Positions 25,137-37,619 are shown, numbered from the stretch's first letter. The stretch: DNA of 64,000 nucleotides from Leuconostoc mesenteroides subsp. mesenteroides (GCA_009676745.1 CP046062.1:62001-126000); one strand, 5' to 3'. Notes: generated by a model from the letters alone, not told the origin. Numbers and translations are program-made.

Positions 25137-27814
25137 GATCGGTTCCCTCGCTTTATTCGGAAAAGATAATAACTGCTAGCACCCAAGGCAATGAGTATAA
25201 AGGTACCAGCTATCAACATATAACGTACAATACCAGTGCCACCTGTAGATGGAAAAACAGTTTTATTTGAATTGTTGACTGTTAGGCTAATTTGATTATT
25301 CCCTGCATCATTTTGTAAAGTTGATTTCCAATCGCCATTATTATGAGTTACCTTAACACTGCCATCATCAGAAATGATTATTGTGACGTCTTGACTAGTA
25401 ATGTAGCCATCAGGCGCTTTTAATTCTTTCAAAGTATAGGTTCCGGATGAAAGATTTTCAAAAGTAAATATAGCTGTTGGATCGGTTTCTTTATAAGATG
25501 ATGTTTTACCATTGGCATCGGTTAATGAGAATTTAGCTCCTTTTAGCGCATTTCCAGTTGCTTTATCAGCTTTATTAACTGTCAAATCAAACTTTTTGAA
25601 AGTATCATTTTTGACGAATCTAACAACATTATTCTTGTCAGTATTGTTTGATTGTTCCGTAGCAATAGAAAAACCATCTTTATAACCGTCGCTATCACTG
25701 GTTGGTGATTTCACATTAATATCTTGACCGCTACTTGACCATTTTCCATCTTGCGATAGTGTTACTGGATAAACCGTAGCATCAAGTTGATACCCAGATG
25801 GACTCTTCGTTTCTTGAATGGTGTAATCCCCAGGTGTCAGTTGCTGTAACTGATTATCTTTTAACGTATAGGACTGCTTGCCATCTGTTGATTTAACAAT
25901 GAATTCAGCTCCAGTGAGTTTATTTTTCGAGTTACTGGCATACTTATCAATAATCAAACCATATTGTGTATTGGTTATCGTTGACTCATTTATTTTGTTA
26001 GTAATGTTTGAAACATAACCATCTGTGCTTTCGTTTAGCACCTGATAATTGAACGTTCCACCTTTATTATCATAAGCTGGTAACGAAACCGATTGATTAT
26101 TTCGATTCAACTGTTTGAAAGTTTTAGACCAATTATCCGATTGACTCAAAGTACCTGTTGCCCGCCAATCGTTGGATTGGTTGTTCGTAGTTCGCGTTAC
26201 TTCAAAATTAATACTATCTGGTCGCTTCGATGAATCAGTCAACTCTTGCCATTGTTTGGTAACCTTTAGCTCCGTTCCAGGTGCTTTCGCAGAAGGAACA
26301 CCAAATTCCACAGCATGAGCATCTTTTGTCGGCGTGAATATTGTTTTGCCATTCATCTGATACCAATAATCCGGTTTAAAACTATCTGATTCAGTATTTA
26401 AATGCGCTTGATAATGTATTTGAATTTCTTGATCTTTCCCCAGATTAATATTACTTACAGAGATACTTCCGTTTGATTTCGTAACTGTTGGTAAATTGTG
26501 AACAGCACTCCTTCCCACACTCCTAACTGTTGGCGTATCATCCCCATAAATGAATTGAGTACCTAACGGATCTGAAATACTTCCTTGATTGACCGTGTTA
26601 AATTGACTCAAAACATTTTTAGCCTGATTATTTAGATAAGTCTCAACATCAGATGAGTTGTTAGCATCTTGATACAAATCCGGACTAGAAGCAATCAATT
26701 GCATGCGTGAGCGAACCTGAGCTTGACTTAAATAAAATGGATTAGTGACATTATTATAATCATTACCTAATTGTATTCCCAGAGCGTGTATTTGACTCCC
26801 TGTTAGTTGAGCTAATCTTGCTTCTCCTAGAGTTGCGGCCCATGTATCGTTAATACGATTTCCAGAACTATCAGTATAACGACCATCGACATATCTTTTA
26901 TTATTTCTTAGCAGACTCGAAGTATTCCCAGGCTCGTCTCTAGTGTTACTAAATGAAGTTCCGAAGATTGTATTGTTGCTAACAATCGAATTAGTTACAC
27001 GATTGGAAAAAGTAGGTACACCATCTGTCATAACAATCATCATTTTTTTACTATTACTAGTATCTGATGACAACATTTGTTGTGCTCTGCGTATGCCTGC
27101 TTGTGTAAATGTTCCTCCTTGAAATCGCTGATTTAGTAAATTATTAATCGCCGAAATCTGTCCATTATTAACTGAACCTATCTCTTGACTAACAAAACCG
27201 TTTGAACCACCAATAAAAGTTGGACTCGAAAAACCAACAACACCAACGCGAACATACTCTCCTAAGCCGGAAGAATTAATTTGGGTCAAAAAATTATTAA
27301 CCCCGTCTTTGACTGCCTGAACTCTATTTGTTCCACCATTACTTTGTGGATTCATCGATCCTGACATATCAACAACTAAAACAATATCAACCGGCTTAAC
27401 ATTATTAACTTCATTACCTTTGGCGTTCAAGTAAACATCATACAATCCTGGTGTAGATGTTTCTTTAGCATATTTACGAATTTGATAATCCGGGTTGTTA
27501 TTATCCATTCCAAATTTCAAATAAGAATTGGTTGTATTATTTGAATCACCATTCCAAGTATTTGTCTTATCCCAGCCATTTAAAACATTTCCACCCTGAT
27601 GATTTATTACATCATTTTGTCTAGGAATAGTCCATGAATTGACTGGAAATACACCCATATCATTATCTGTATACTGGGGCGTAATATCACTTGCAGCAGA
27701 TACTGTAGTAAGAGGTACTATCAACGCATTCGCTATTAAAGTCGATAATATTAAAAAAACACTAAAACAACGCACAAATGGGCTATTAACAAGCTTATGA
27801 ATGTTAATTTTCAT
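25133..27814 (-). CDS. Tip pilin / adhesin with von Willebrand A domain
   Basis: This 893-residue protein heads the pilus operon. A signal peptide ends near TTVSAASD. A VWA domain (about residues 140-400) has the MIDAS motif VVDMSGSMNP and MIVMTDGVPTFSN. Cna_B/SpaA domains follow (ELKVTKQWQEL, IIDKYASNSKNKLTGAEF with IQETKSPSGYQL, LTVNKADKATGNALKGAKF with LKELKAPDGY). The sorting signal FPSTGG lies near residue 854 with a helix and a short RIKRGNRS tail. VWA tip pilins of the SpaC/RrgA type bind host or surface ligands. The ligand here is not predictable. Confidence 0.92.
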   Translation of the reverse strand: MKINIHKLVNSPFVRCFSVFLILSTLIANALIVPLTTVSAASDITPQYTDNDMGVFPVNSWTIPRQNDVINHQGGNVLNGWDKTNTWNGDSNNTTNSYLKFGMDNNNPDYQIRKYAKETSTPGLYDVYLNAKGNEVNNVKPVDIVLVVDMSGSMNPQSNGGTNRVQAVKDGVNNFLTQINSSGLGEYVRVGVVGFSSPTFIGGSNGFVSQEIGSVNNGQISAINNLLNQRFQGGTFTQAGIRRAQQMLSSDTSNSKKMMIVMTDGVPTFSNRVTNSIVSNNTIFGTSFSNTRDEPGNTSSLLRNNKRYVDGRYTDSSGNRINDTWAATLGEARLAQLTGSQIHALGIQLGNDYNNVTNPFYLSQAQVRSRMQLIASSPDLYQDANNSSDVETYLNNQAKNVLSQFNTVNQGSISDPLGTQFIYGDDTPTVRSVGRSAVHNLPTVTKSNGSISVSNINLGKDQEIQIHYQAHLNTESDSFKPDYWYQMNGKTIFTPTKDAHAVEFGVPSAKAPGTELKVTKQWQELTDSSKRPDSINFEVTRTTNNQSNDWRATGTLSQSDNWSKTFKQLNRNNQSVSLPAYDNKGGTFNYQVLNESTDGYVSNITNKINESTITNTQYGLIIDKYASNSKNKLTGAEFIVKSTDGKQSYTLKDNQLQQLTPGDYTIQETKSPSGYQLDATVYPVTLSQDGKWSSSGQDINVKSPTSDSDGYKDGFSIATEQSNNTDKNNVVRFVKNDTFKKFDLTVNKADKATGNALKGAKFSLTDANGKTSSYKETDPTAIFTFENLSSGTYTLKELKAPDGYITSQDVTIIISDDGSVKVTHNNGDWKSTLQNDAGNNQISLTVNNSNKTVFPSTGGTGIVRYMLIAGTFILIALGASSYYLFRIKRGNRS

Positions 27815-28288
27815 ATTTCTCCTTTCTAAGAATCCCTCCGTTCTTGGCTTAATGATGAGTAATTTTAATTTGTATTGATCAAATAATTTAAACTACTAAG
27901 TAACTTTAATGTTAAACGCTTAACATTAAAATATAATAAATACCGTATTTAATTTATAAAATCAGAAACTAAAATGACACATAATTTATGCTGAACTCAT
28001 ATTTTTTATATTGTATTCAGTATTTTATTTTTTACCATTCATTTTCCTCTCCCCGCATTCTATTGTGAATATCCTCTCAAAGCGAATATTGATATCACAA
28101 GCATCATTATCCATGAATTAACTGATGATTTCATGATAAAAAAAGGAATTTCATAGCATATAAAGATACTTTGGAATTCGAATCATGTTTATTAATACGA
28201 AGTTTTTATACAATTATGAATAAATGTATCAAGAACATATCACAATACTATAAACACTATTTAAATAATTAATAATAATGGGGGACAA
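27815..28288. other. 474-bp divergent intergenic region, pilus operon / AraC regulator
   Basis: This AT-rich region lies between divergently transcribed genes. No gene is seen. It contains a perfect 11-bp inverted repeat (27905-27930). Leftward, TTAACA (within that repeat) and TTTAAA are 17 bp apart, a weak candidate promoter for the pilus operon. Rightward, a GGGGG ribosome binding site precedes the regulator ATG. Confidence 0.6.
27905..27930. promoter_or_regulatory. Perfect inverted repeat upstream of the pilus operon
   Basis: TTTAATGTTAA-ACGC-TTAACATTAAA is an 11-bp perfect inverted repeat with a 4-bp centre, 91 bp before the tip pilin start. It resembles a catabolite-response element at its core (TG...CG...CA), but its half-sites are one base too far apart. 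It is a likely operator with an unknown regulator. Confidence 0.5.
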
Positions 28289-29386
28289 ATGATCAATATT
28301 AAAAAATTAGCAAACATTTTGAACGCTGAAGTTATTTTACTAAGCATTCGTGATAAAAAGGCAAATTATATACACAGTTGTTCGAAAGATTATAATAACG
28401 ATGCTGTTAATTTATTGACTGAAAATGTCAATTTATTAACTAATCATCCATTCCATTCGTTAAACTATAATTCAGGACATATTTTGACCGTCCGTGTTAC
28501 TACTGAAAAAATCATTTGTTTCTCATTCAATTATAATGAATGCAATTCATTAAATAATGAATTATTAATGCTCCATTCCCTTTCCAATTTAAAAGTTACT
28601 GCGCAATTAATTTATACTTTGTATACTAATAATTCAGCACCAAATGATGAAGTACTCATTACTCGATTTACTGATAAAATTCATATCGATAAAAAGAATT
28701 ACGTACCGTTTGATCCTGAATTTTTTTTTAATGTCGAAACTGTCATTATCAAGGCAATAGTATATTCAGATAAAATAGCATTAACAAAAGCACTAGAAGA
28801 TTTATCTCATATAACTCTTATTGGTGAAAGGTTCGCTTCTAACAATATTATACGTGGTGAAAAAGATACTTTAATTTCTTACGTAGCTGTCTTAAATCGT
28901 GCAATTGTCCAGTGGGGATACCCCATCAAAAGAGCTTTTCAAATTCATAATAACCTTGTCCAAGAAATTGAATTGTCGCCACAATTTATTGATTTTTTTC
29001 AAGTTATCAGAAAAATCACTTGGCATTATTTTAAAATTATGAAAGTATACAAAATTAATAATTTCTTACCTCTTCATCAAAGAATTAAACAATATATTAA
29101 AGAACATATTCATGACAATATTACATTAGATAGTATTGCTAAAGAACTCAATGCATCAAAATAAGCATTAAATCCAGCTTTTAAAAAGGAATACGGTACA
29201 ACCATTACAAAATTTATTAGAAACTCGAAAATCGATATTGCCAAGGAATTACTCCTCACTTCAAATTTATCCTTACTTGAAATTTCAACTTTGTTATCAT
29301 TTTCTACTACTAGTTATTTTGTCAAAACTTTTAAAGAAATAACTGGCTATACACCTAATTTTTTCCGCCAAAATCCAGATTTGTAA
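28289..29386 (+). pseudogene. AraC-family regulator interrupted by an in-frame TAA
   Basis: An ATG after GGGGGAC opens 291 codons ending at TAA 29162-29164. The same frame then continues for 73 more codons to TAA 29384-29386. The joined product is a 365-codon AraC protein. Its last 100 residues form the double helix-turn-helix: IKEHIHDNITLDSIAKELN before the stop, then ISTLLSFSTTSYFVKTFKEI and TGYTPNFFRQN after it. The stop replaces a residue that is often Tyr in this position of the first helix-turn-helix (SK-stop-ALNPAFKKEYG), so a single base change could explain it. The N-terminal ligand-sensing part is not assigned to a family. It lies divergent from the pilus operon, which it would have controlled. 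Confidence 0.85.
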
Positions 29387-29400
29387 ATTTATAAATATGA

Positions 29401-29440
29401 AAAACACCTATTACGCAGCGTAAGCTGAAATAGGTGTTTT
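29401..29440. terminator. Bidirectional terminator between the AraC remnant and the adhesin gene
   Basis: AAAACACCTATT / AATAGGTGTTTT forms a 12-bp stem with A and T flanks. An inner CAGC-GTAA-GCTG stem lies in the loop. It lies between two convergent genes and serves both. Confidence 0.85.
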
Positions 29441-29462
29441 TTGTTACTAATTAACAAATCAA

Positions 29463-32400
29463 TTATTTCAATTTATTTGTTTTTTTAGCTTTTTTTGATA
29501 CTAATATTGCTAGAATAGTAACTACTGCTGTCAGCCCCTCTACATAATTGCTTTGTCTAGCATTGGTTCTTGGTAGCTTAGCACTATTATTAATCTGTTG
29601 ATTTATCAAATTCGTATTTTTGATTAATGATGATGAATTACTATCACTGATATTTGTTGAATCACTTAGTGACGTTGATGTACTATCACTCGCACTTGTT
29701 GAGCCGCTTAGTGATGCTGAGGCACTATCACTCATACTCGTTGAAGCACTTAGTGATGCTGAGGTACTGTCACTCGCACTTGTTGAAGCACTTAGTAAAG
29801 TTGAGGCACTATCACTCACACTCGTTGAACCACTTAATGATGTTGAGGCACTATCACTCATACTCGTTGAATCACTTAGTGAGGTTGACGTACTGTCACT
29901 CACACTCGTTGAAGCACTTAATGATGCTGAGGCACTATCACTCATACTTGTTGAAGCACTTAGTGAAGTTGAGGCACTATCACTCACACTCGTTGAACCA
30001 CTTAATGATGTTGAGGCACTATCACTCATACTCGTTGAATCACTTAGTGAGGTTGACGTACTGTCACTCACACTCGTTGAAGCACTTAATGATGCTGAGG
30101 CACTATCACTCATACTTGTTGAAGCACTTAGTGATGCTGAGGTACTGTCACTCACACTTGTTGAACCACTTAGTGAGGTTGAGGCACTGTCACTCACACT
30201 CGTTGAAGCACTTAATGATGCTGAGGCACTGTCACTCACACTTGTTGAGCCACTTAATGATGCTGAGGCACTATCACTCACACTTGTTGAACCACTTAAT
30301 GACGTTGACGTACTATCACTCACACTCGTTGAGCCACTTAATGATGCTGAGGCACTATCGCTCACACTCGTTGAACCACTTAGTGACGTTGAGGTACTGT
30401 CACTCACACTTGTTGAACCACTTAGTGAAGTTGACGTACTGTCACTCACACTCGTTGAAGCACTTAGTGATGCTGAGGCACTATCACTCATACTTGTTGA
30501 AGCACTTAATGACGTTGACGCACTGTCACTCACACTTGTTGAAGCACTTAATGACGTTGACGCACTGTCACTCACACTTGTTGAGCCACTTAGTGAAGTT
30601 GAGGCACTATCGCTCACACTCATTGAGCCACTTAGTGAGGTTGAGATACTATCGCTCACACCTGTGGAATCACTTAGTGAGGTTGAGGTACTATCGCTCA
30701 CACTCATTGAAGCACTTAGTGACGTTGATGCACTATCACTCATACTTGTTGAACCACTTAGTGAGGTTGATGTACTGTCACTCACACTCGTTGAACCACT
30801 TAGTGATGCTGAGGCACTATCACTCACACTTGTTGAAGCACTTAATGACATTGACGTACTATCACTCATACTTGTTGAAGCACTTAATGACATTGACGTA
30901 CTATCACTCACACTCGTTGAACCACTTAGTGAAGTTGATGTACTGTCACTCACACTTGTTGAAGCACTTAGTGATGCTGAGGCACTATCACTCATACTTG
31001 TTGAACCACTTAATGATGTTGAGGCACTATCGCTCATACTTGTTGAAGCACTTAGTGAAGTTGATGTACTGTCACTCACACTTGTTGAAGCACTTAATGA
31101 TGTTGACGTACTGTCACTCATACTTGTTGAGGTACTTAGTGAAGTTGATGCACTATCACTCATACTTGTTGAACCACTTAGTGAGGTTGATGCACTGTCC
31201 CTCACACTCGTTGAAGCACTTAGTGAAGTTGATGTACTGTCACTCACACTTGTTGAAGCACTTAATGACATTGACGTACTGTCACTCATACTTGTTGAGG
31301 TACTTAGTGAAGTTGATGCACTATCACTCATACTTGTTGAACCACTTAGTGAGGTTGATGCACTGTCCCTCACACTCGTTGAAGCACTTAGTGATGCTGA
31401 GGCACTATCACTCATACTTGTTGAGCCACTTAGTGATGTTGAGGCACTATCGCTCATACTTGTTGAAGCACTTAGTGACGTTGATGTACTATCACTCACA
31501 CTCGTTGAGCCACTTAATGACGTTGACGTACTATCGCTCACACTTGTGGAAGCACTTAGTGATGCTGAGGCACTATCGCTCACACTTGTTGAACCACTTA
31601 GTGATGTTGAGGTACTGTCACTCACACTCGTTGAAGCACTTAGTGATGCTGAGGCACTATCACTCACACTCGTTGAACCACTTAGTGATGTTGAGGTACT
31701 GTCACTCACACTTGTTGAGCCACTTAGTGAGGTTGAGGCACTATCGCTCACACTCGTTGAACCACTTAGTGATGCTGAGGCACTATCACTCATACTTGTT
31801 GAAGCACTTAATGACGTTGAGGTACTGTCACTCACACTCGTTGAACCACTTAGTGATGCTGAGGCACTATCGCTCGCACTCGTTGAGCCACTTAATGACG
31901 TCGATGTACTATCGCTCACACTCGTTGAACCACTTAGTGATGCTGAGGCACTATCACTCATACTTGTTGAAGCACTTAATGACGTTGAGGTACTGTCACT
32001 CACACTCGTTGAACCACTTAGTGATGCTGAGGCACTATCGCTCGCACTCGTTGAGCCACTTAATGACGTCGATGTACTATCGCTCACACTCGTTGAACCA
32101 CTTAGTGATGCTGAGGCACTATCACTCATACTTGTTGAAGCACTTAGTGATGTTGAGGTACTGTCACTCACACTCGTTGAAGCACTTAGTGAAGTTGAGG
32201 TACTATCGCTCACACTTGTTGAGCCACTTAGTGAAGTTGAGGCACTATCGCTCACACTCGTTGAAGCACTTAGTGATGTTGAGGTACTATCGCTCACACT
32301 TGTTGAGCCACTTAGTGAAGTTGAGGCACTATCGCTCACACTCGTTGAAGCACTTAGTGATGTTGAGGTACTGTCACTCACACTCGTTGAACCACTTAGT

Positions 32401-35400
32401 GATGCTGAGGCACTATCGCTCGCACTCGTTGAGCCACTTAATGACGTCGATGTACTATCGCTCACACTCGTTGAACCACTTAGTGATGCTGAGGCACTAT
32501 CACTCATACTTGTTGAAGCACTTAGTGATGTTGAGGTACTGTCACTCACACTCGTTGAAGCACTTAGTGAAGTTGAGGTACTATCGCTCACACTTGTTGA
32601 GCCACTTAGTGAAGTTGAGGCACTATCGCTCACACTCGTTGAAGCACTTAATGACGTCGATGTACTGTCACTCACACTTGTTGAAGCACTTAATGAAGTT
32701 GAGGCACTGTCACTCGTACTTGTTGAGCCACTTAGTGACGTTGATGTACTGTCACTCACACTCGTTGAAGCACTTAGTGAAGTTGATGTACTATCGCTCA
32801 CACTTGTTGAAGCACTTAATGATGTTGAGGCACTGTCACTCACACTTGTTGAGCCACTTAGTGAAGTTGAGGCACTATCGCTCACACTCGTTGAACCACT
32901 TAATGACGTTGACGTACTATCACTCGCACTTGTTGAGCCACTTAGTGAAGTTGAGGTACTGTCACTCACACTCGTTGAACCACTTAGTGATGCTGAGCTA
33001 CTTAATGAGGTTGAGCTACTATCACTCACACTCGTTGAAGTACTTAGTGATGCTGAGGCACTATCACTCATACTTGTTGAAGCACTTAATGACGTTGATG
33101 TACTGTCACTCACACTCGTTGAACCACTTAGTGATGCTGAGGCACTATCGCTCACACTTGTTGAAGCACTTAATGATGTTGATGTACTGTCACTCACACT
33201 CGTTGAAGCACTTAGTGATGCTGAGCTACTTAATGAGGTTGAGCTACTATCACTCACACTCGTTGAAGTACTTAGTGATGCTGAGGCACTATCACTCATA
33301 CTTGTTGAAGCACTTAATGACGTTGATGTACTGTCACTCACACTCGTTGAACCACTTAGTGATGCTGAGGCACTATCGCTCACACTTGTTGAAGCACTTA
33401 ATGATGTTGATGTACTGTCACTCACACTCGTTGAACCACTTAGTGATGCTGAGGCACTATCACTCACACTCGTTGAACCACTTAGTGAAGTTGAGGTACT
33501 GTCACTCACACTCGTTGAACCACTTAGTGATGCTGAGACACTATCGCTCACACTTGTTGAAGCACTTAATGAAGTTGAGGTACTGTCACTCACACTCGTT
33601 GAACCACTTAGTGATGCTGAGGCACTATCACTCACACTCGTTGAACCACTTAGTGAGGTTGAGGCACTATCGCTCACACTCGTTGAACCACTTAGTGATG
33701 CTGAGGCACTATCACTCATACTTGTTGAAGCACTTAATGACGTTGATGTACTGTCACTCACACTCGTTGAGCCACTTAGTGATGCTGAGGCACTATCGCT
33801 CGCACTCGTTGAGCCACTTAATGACGTCGATGTACTATCGCTCACACTCGTTGAACCACTTAGTGATGCTGAGGCACTATCGCTCACACCTGTGGAATCA
33901 CTTAGTGATGTTGAGGTACTATCGCTCACACTCATTGAATCACTTAGTGAGGTTGAGGTACTTGCAGATTCTGATACAGGATCAGGTGCATAGTTAACTC
34001 TATACAACTGTGGATCATTATCTGTTCTAGCATCCCCATTGGTAGTAGTATCAAACTTTCTGAATCCAGCCAAAGCCATTGCCAAAGATGCATAAGTATT
34101 GCCATCTGCCCCTAATACAGTATACGTAAATCCTTGTCGTACCAAATCTGAATCACTTACACCAAATGATATTTCTCCATTTGAGTAACCATCACTGCTA
34201 TATTTTGTAGCCGATGCACTGGAAGAACTAGTAGGGATTTGTTCATATGCTTCATTAGTAACAGGATTATTAGTTGGTTGGCTGGTAGAAATAACTACTG
34301 CTTGCTGATAGTCAGGTGTCAGGCTAATGCTTAGTGCTTGCTTATCTGAATCAGTTGTACTTGCGCCATTTTTGCTGGCATCGAATGTGAATTTTTGCTG
34401 AGCTGACTCAGGAGCCAAATGATAACCACTCTCCGTCACCCCTGAATCAGATAATAGCTCTCCTAAGGTTTTAGTTTGGTTTGAAAAACCATTTACAGTT
34501 ACTGTAATGGAGGAAGATCCATTAATAGACGTGCTATCTGTATTTTGAACTGTTACGTCCACTTGTTGGACTGATGCAGTAACAAATATGGTTATTAAAT
34601 CATTATTGGTTGAAACAAGGCTGCTAGTTGGTTGGACTTTACTTGTGTCATAGGTATAGCCAGCGGGAACGTTCGTTACAGTGTAATAACGATTAGTCCA
34701 GTCAATAGTATTGCCGTAATTAGCTGTAGGGAGACCATTGCCATACTCGTCATTTGCAGTCGTTACACTACTTGTGTCAAGAATATTTCCATTTTGATCA
34801 ACATATTGATATTGAACTGTTTCTGATAACCCATATACATATATTTTGTACGTATATGTATCACCAGAAATTGGCACAATAGCATAGGTCGCTTGACCAT
34901 AACGATCACCATCATCATTGCTACTTGTCGAATCTCCACCTGATTGCGCATCCGAAACGGCACCCGGATATACTTGATTGGTTAATGCCCATTTATAGTT
35001 TGTTGGCATATGTGTTGAAGCCCAATCGCTTGTAGCAAGGTTAATCGTTTGACCTATGTTGTACTTAGTTTTATCTGAAACATCAAACGGTACTGTATTA
35101 ATAACATTACCATTTCTATCAACATATTCAATATTAATCTTGCCATTATCAATTGCTGTAGTTTGTAATTCACGAGTTCTAAAACCAATAATGGACGATG
35201 TAGTAGAATTACCTGATACATCTGTTAATTTAGTTGTTCCATTAGAGTAGTTTAAACTAACAAATGTTGCATTGTCATCACCCGTTGGTTTTGATGTACT
35301 AGTATTTGGATTTGACCAAGTTTTTATACTGGAATTATTCATAGTAATTGAACCAGTGCCAGTAAAAATACCAAGCCACGTATTACTTGGATTTCCTGAT

Positions 35401-37460
35401 AAGTTTTCAGTATTTAGGTATAAACTTTTTGGTGAAATGAATTTAATTGATGAACTTCCGCCAACTTGGAAAATACCACCAGCAGCACGTTGATGTATAT
35501 TAAAGACAGTACCTGCATTAAAAGTAGCCTTTTGTGTGCCTAACAAACTAATTGCGCCGGCTTGTGTTGTCGAAGGTGCATTTAAGGTAAAGTTTTGGCC
35601 AAAAGTATATTGAGCAGATGGGTTAGCTAACTGTGTCCCATTAATAAAGTACTGGAAGCCAGTTTGTGTCCAACTAACATTATCTCCAGCAGTAATACCA
35701 TTAATTAGTAAATAGATTGCTGGAAATCCAGCAGAAACACCATTGTAAGTGTAGGCTGCATTCGACGATCCATCCCCCATAGTTAGCGTATTGCCATAAC
35801 CAACACTACCTACAGGTGCAGTCGTTTCAAAATAAAATTCAGAGAAATGAATATCATTTGAAGTACGATTTAATGTAACACTGGCGTTGTTGGCAAAATT
35901 AACGCTTCCGACACTACGAGTCACTTCGTTAGATAAATTAAAGACATTTGTACCAGAAAAATTAATTTTTGAACCTATACCATACATAACGTGCACAGGA
36001 TTATACCCATTTACATCACTCTTAGTCAAAGTCACATTATTAATATTTGCTGTTAACTGGTTAGCCACCGGTGAAGATATGAGTGAATATCCGTTACCAT
36101 CGTTCCAAAAGACTCCTTGTTTAACAGTTATATTAGATAATGTAAAGTTTGTTTGTGTGGTAGCAACAGCATAGTTAAACGTTTGTCCACCAATATCAAT
36201 TGCATGGTTGTTTCCATTGATAATTACACTTGCGCCATTGGCACGATTAGCTAAAGAACCTGTAGTAATATTGAAATCATTTGTAATATTGATATAGGTA
36301 ACACTACTATTTGCCCAAGCTGCCTGTAATTGTGCATAATTAGAAACATCCCTAACAGTACCGTTAGCGATTGCCTCCTGATGATACGTTGAATCATTCG
36401 TCACTTGATCAGGAGCTGTTACATCAACAGAAGTTGGTGATGTGCTCGTTGTGTCATTTGTTGAAATTGACTCACTAAAATTAGCTCTTCCGCTATCCGG
36501 ATTACTTTGAACATTCAAAGTATTTTCTGTAGCAGCTAAGTTTTGAGTATCGAGTGTTGAAATATTAGCCACTAAACCGTTTTGATCAGCAAAATTTTTC
36601 ACAGTATTTGCTACCGTTTTAGTAAATAAGGCTGTAGTAGGCAAAGAAACATTTAACTCGTTAGCTGAAGTATCAAGTATTAACTTACTATTATCAGGCA
36701 ATTTATCTTGGAGTTCCGATAATTGACTACTTGTAACTGTTGTTGGTGCTTGCGAAGTATTATTCGTAAGTTGCGTTTCTGAGGCTACATTATTATCGAA
36801 AGCTGTAGCTGTACTTTTATTACTGTTCGATTCACTTGAAAATTCTACCCCTTTCTCTATTGAGTCATTATTACTGACATGATCTTGCACTACATTCGTA
36901 GAGGTAGAAGCCAGATTGTCTTTATTATCTATAGCAACTTCTGTACTACTATTACTTGAAGTAACATTAGAAGAAGTACTTTGATTATTTACTTGATTAG
37001 AAGCCTTAGTAGATTGTGAATCTTTCACTGTTGAAGAACTATTATTAGACAATGAGACACTAGTACTATCTTGTAGTGATGTACTAGTGCGTAATGAAAC
37101 GCTGTCCTGCAACGAAGTACTACTTTGTGTTGATGTACTCAAACTAGTCGAACTAGATAAACTTAGTGACTGTGATAGAGACTGGCTATCTGAAAGGGAT
37201 TGCGCATCCGCAGTACTAGCCTTATCGGCAGGGATTGTTGCTGTCGCCTTTGTAACCAATGTATCAGCAGTATTTTCTTTAGTTGTGCCAGCATTATCGG
37301 CATTTACTGTATCTGCTGAAGCTGAGCCACTATCTACCAATTGACTTCCCAGTAAACCACCTAATAATGTCAAACCAGAAAATACCCACTGTTTTCCAGA
37401 TTTATACATTTTAAATCGTGTTTTTGAATCTTGAGATCTAGATAAATTAATTCGTTTCAT
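29463..37460 (-). CDS. Giant serine-rich repeat adhesin (accessory Sec substrate)
   Basis: This 2665-residue glycoprotein has a KxYKxGKxW signal peptide ([19 protein letters not shown]), then a short Ser-rich region (about 85-155). A beta-solenoid or pectate-lyase-like binding region follows (about 360-715, with repeated [31 protein letters not shown] strands). Then come two MucBP-like modules ([26 protein letters not shown]; about 765-980). About 1450 residues of 14-residue repeats ([14 protein letters not shown] type) are followed by an LPRTN sorting signal at 2629-2633 with a helix and Lys-rich tail. GAGAGG supports the start. Such proteins are O-glycosylated in the cytoplasm and exported by SecA2/SecY2. 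Confidence 0.95.
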   Translation of the reverse strand: MKRINLSRSQDSKTRFKMYKSGKQWVFSGLTLLGGLLGSQLVDSGSASADTVNADNAGTTKENTADTLVTKATATIPADKASTADAQSLSDSQSLSQSLSLSSSTSLSTSTQSSTSLQDSVSLRTSTSLQDSTSVSLSNNSSSTVKDSQSTKASNQVNNQSTSSNVTSSNSSTEVAIDNKDNLASTSTNVVQDHVSNNDSIEKGVEFSSESNSNKSTATAFDNNVASETQLTNNTSQAPTTVTSSQLSELQDKLPDNSKLILDTSANELNVSLPTTALFTKTVANTVKNFADQNGLVANISTLDTQNLAATENTLNVQSNPDSGRANFSESISTNDTTSTSPTSVDVTAPDQVTNDSTYHQEAIANGTVRDVSNYAQLQAAWANSSVTYINITNDFNITTGSLANRANGASVIINGNNHAIDIGGQTFNYAVATTQTNFTLSNITVKQGVFWNDGNGYSLISSPVANQLTANINNVTLTKSDVNGYNPVHVMYGIGSKINFSGTNVFNLSNEVTRSVGSVNFANNASVTLNRTSNDIHFSEFYFETTAPVGSVGYGNTLTMGDGSSNAAYTYNGVSAGFPAIYLLINGITAGDNVSWTQTGFQYFINGTQLANPSAQYTFGQNFTLNAPSTTQAGAISLLGTQKATFNAGTVFNIHQRAAGGIFQVGGSSSIKFISPKSLYLNTENLSGNPSNTWLGIFTGTGSITMNNSSIKTWSNPNTSTSKPTGDDNATFVSLNYSNGTTKLTDVSGNSTTSSIIGFRTRELQTTAIDNGKINIEYVDRNGNVINTVPFDVSDKTKYNIGQTINLATSDWASTHMPTNYKWALTNQVYPGAVSDAQSGGDSTSSNDDGDRYGQATYAIVPISGDTYTYKIYVYGLSETVQYQYVDQNGNILDTSSVTTANDEYGNGLPTANYGNTIDWTNRYYTVTNVPAGYTYDTSKVQPTSSLVSTNNDLITIFVTASVQQVDVTVQNTDSTSINGSSSITVTVNGFSNQTKTLGELLSDSGVTESGYHLAPESAQQKFTFDASKNGASTTDSDKQALSISLTPDYQQAVVISTSQPTNNPVTNEAYEQIPTSSSSASATKYSSDGYSNGEISFGVSDSDLVRQGFTYTVLGADGNTYASLAMALAGFRKFDTTTNGDARTDNDPQLYRVNYAPDPVSESASTSTSLSDSMSVSDSTSTSLSDSTGVSDSASASLSGSTSVSDSTSTSLSGSTSASDSASASLSGSTSVSDSTSTSLSASTSMSDSASASLSGSTSVSDSASTSLSGSTSVSDSASASLSGSTSVSDSTSTSLSASTSVSDSVSASLSGSTSVSDSTSTSLSGSTSVSDSASASLSGSTSVSDSTSTSLSASTSVSDSASASLSGSTSVSDSTSTSLSASTSMSDSASASLSTSTSVSDSSSTSLSSSASLSASTSVSDSTSTSLSASTSVSDSASASLSGSTSVSDSTSTSLSASTSMSDSASASLSTSTSVSDSSSTSLSSSASLSGSTSVSDSTSTSLSGSTSASDSTSTSLSGSTSVSDSASTSLSGSTSVSDSASTSLSASTSVSDSTSTSLSASTSVSDSTSTSLSGSTSTSDSASTSLSASTSVSDSTSTSLSASTSVSDSASTSLSGSTSVSDSTSTSLSASTSVSDSTSTSLSASTSMSDSASASLSGSTSVSDSTSTSLSGSTSASDSASASLSGSTSVSDSTSTSLSASTSVSDSASTSLSGSTSVSDSTSTSLSASTSVSDSASTSLSGSTSVSDSTSTSLSASTSVSDSTSTSLSASTSMSDSASASLSGSTSVSDSTSTSLSGSTSASDSASASLSGSTSVSDSTSTSLSASTSMSDSASASLSGSTSVSDSTSTSLSGSTSASDSASASLSGSTSVSDSTSTSLSASTSMSDSASASLSGSTSVSDSASTSLSGSTSVSDSTSTSLSGSTSVSDSASASLSASTSVSDSTSTSLSGSTSVSDSASASLSASTSVSDSTSTSLSGSTSVSDSTSTSLSASTSMSDSASTSLSGSTSMSDSASASLSASTSVRDSASTSLSGSTSMSDSASTSLSTSTSMSDSTSMSLSASTSVSDSTSTSLSASTSVRDSASTSLSGSTSMSDSASTSLSTSTSMSDSTSTSLSASTSVSDSTSTSLSASTSMSDSASTSLSGSTSMSDSASASLSASTSVSDSTSTSLSGSTSVSDSTSMSLSASTSMSDSTSMSLSASTSVSDSASASLSGSTSVSDSTSTSLSGSTSMSDSASTSLSASMSVSDSTSTSLSDSTGVSDSISTSLSGSMSVSDSASTSLSGSTSVSDSASTSLSASTSVSDSASTSLSASTSMSDSASASLSASTSVSDSTSTSLSGSTSVSDSTSTSLSGSTSVSDSASASLSGSTSVSDSTSTSLSGSTSVSDSASASLSGSTSVSDSASASLSASTSVSDSASTSLSGSTSVSDSTSASLSASTSMSDSASASLSASTSVSDSTSTSLSDSTSMSDSASTSLSGSTSVSDSASTSLSASTSMSDSASASLSASTSVSDSTSTSLSDSTSMSDSASTSLSGSTSVSDSASTLLSASTSASDSTSASLSASTSMSDSASASLSGSTSASDSTSTSLSDSTNISDSNSSSLIKNTNLINQQINNSAKLPRTNARQSNYVEGLTAVVTILAILVSKKAKKTNKLK
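29650..33990 (-). repeat. About 100 copies of a 42-bp serine-rich coding repeat
   Basis: The 42-bp unit encodes S-T-S-x-S-D-S-x-S-x-S-L-S-x. Variable positions are mostly V/M/A, A/T and G/A. Larger blocks are duplicated nearly exactly, for example about 130 bp at 29821-29950 and again at 29992-30130. Copy number is prone to recombination and to assembly error. Confidence 0.95.
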
Positions 37461-37526
37461 ATGTTTCCTCTCTCAAATCATTTTTAGTCATACATACAAC
37501 AACTTCATAGTACTCGTATTTAATTT

Positions 37527-37557
37527 CAAAAAAAAAAATGTACCAATATCGGAACAT
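37527..37557 (-). terminator. Terminator after the SRRP-locus regulator gene
   Basis: On the minus strand ATGTTCC-GATATT-GGTACAT (one mismatch) is followed by eleven or more T residues. It separates the secY2-to-regulator unit from the adhesin gene, whose promoter must then lie at about 37461-37530. Confidence 0.65.
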
Positions 37558-37619
37558 CTTTTTGATAAATTACATTTCAAAGGTTTCTTTTTTACTATTT
37601 TCGTACTTAAATTGATATT

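Noticed and set aside
27905..27930. Catabolite-response element (CcpA site)
   Set aside because: The half-sites are each one base too far apart compared with the cre consensus, so only a generic operator is claimed.
29650..33990. CRISPR array, suspected from regular repeats
   Set aside because: The repeats are contiguous coding units without spacers and are in frame with the adhesin.
29620..33997. Two very long plus-strand ORFs of more than 1400 codons opposite the serine-rich repeats
   Set aside because: They are antisense shadows produced by the biased 42-bp repeat. They have no ribosome binding site and only mirror the repeat period.
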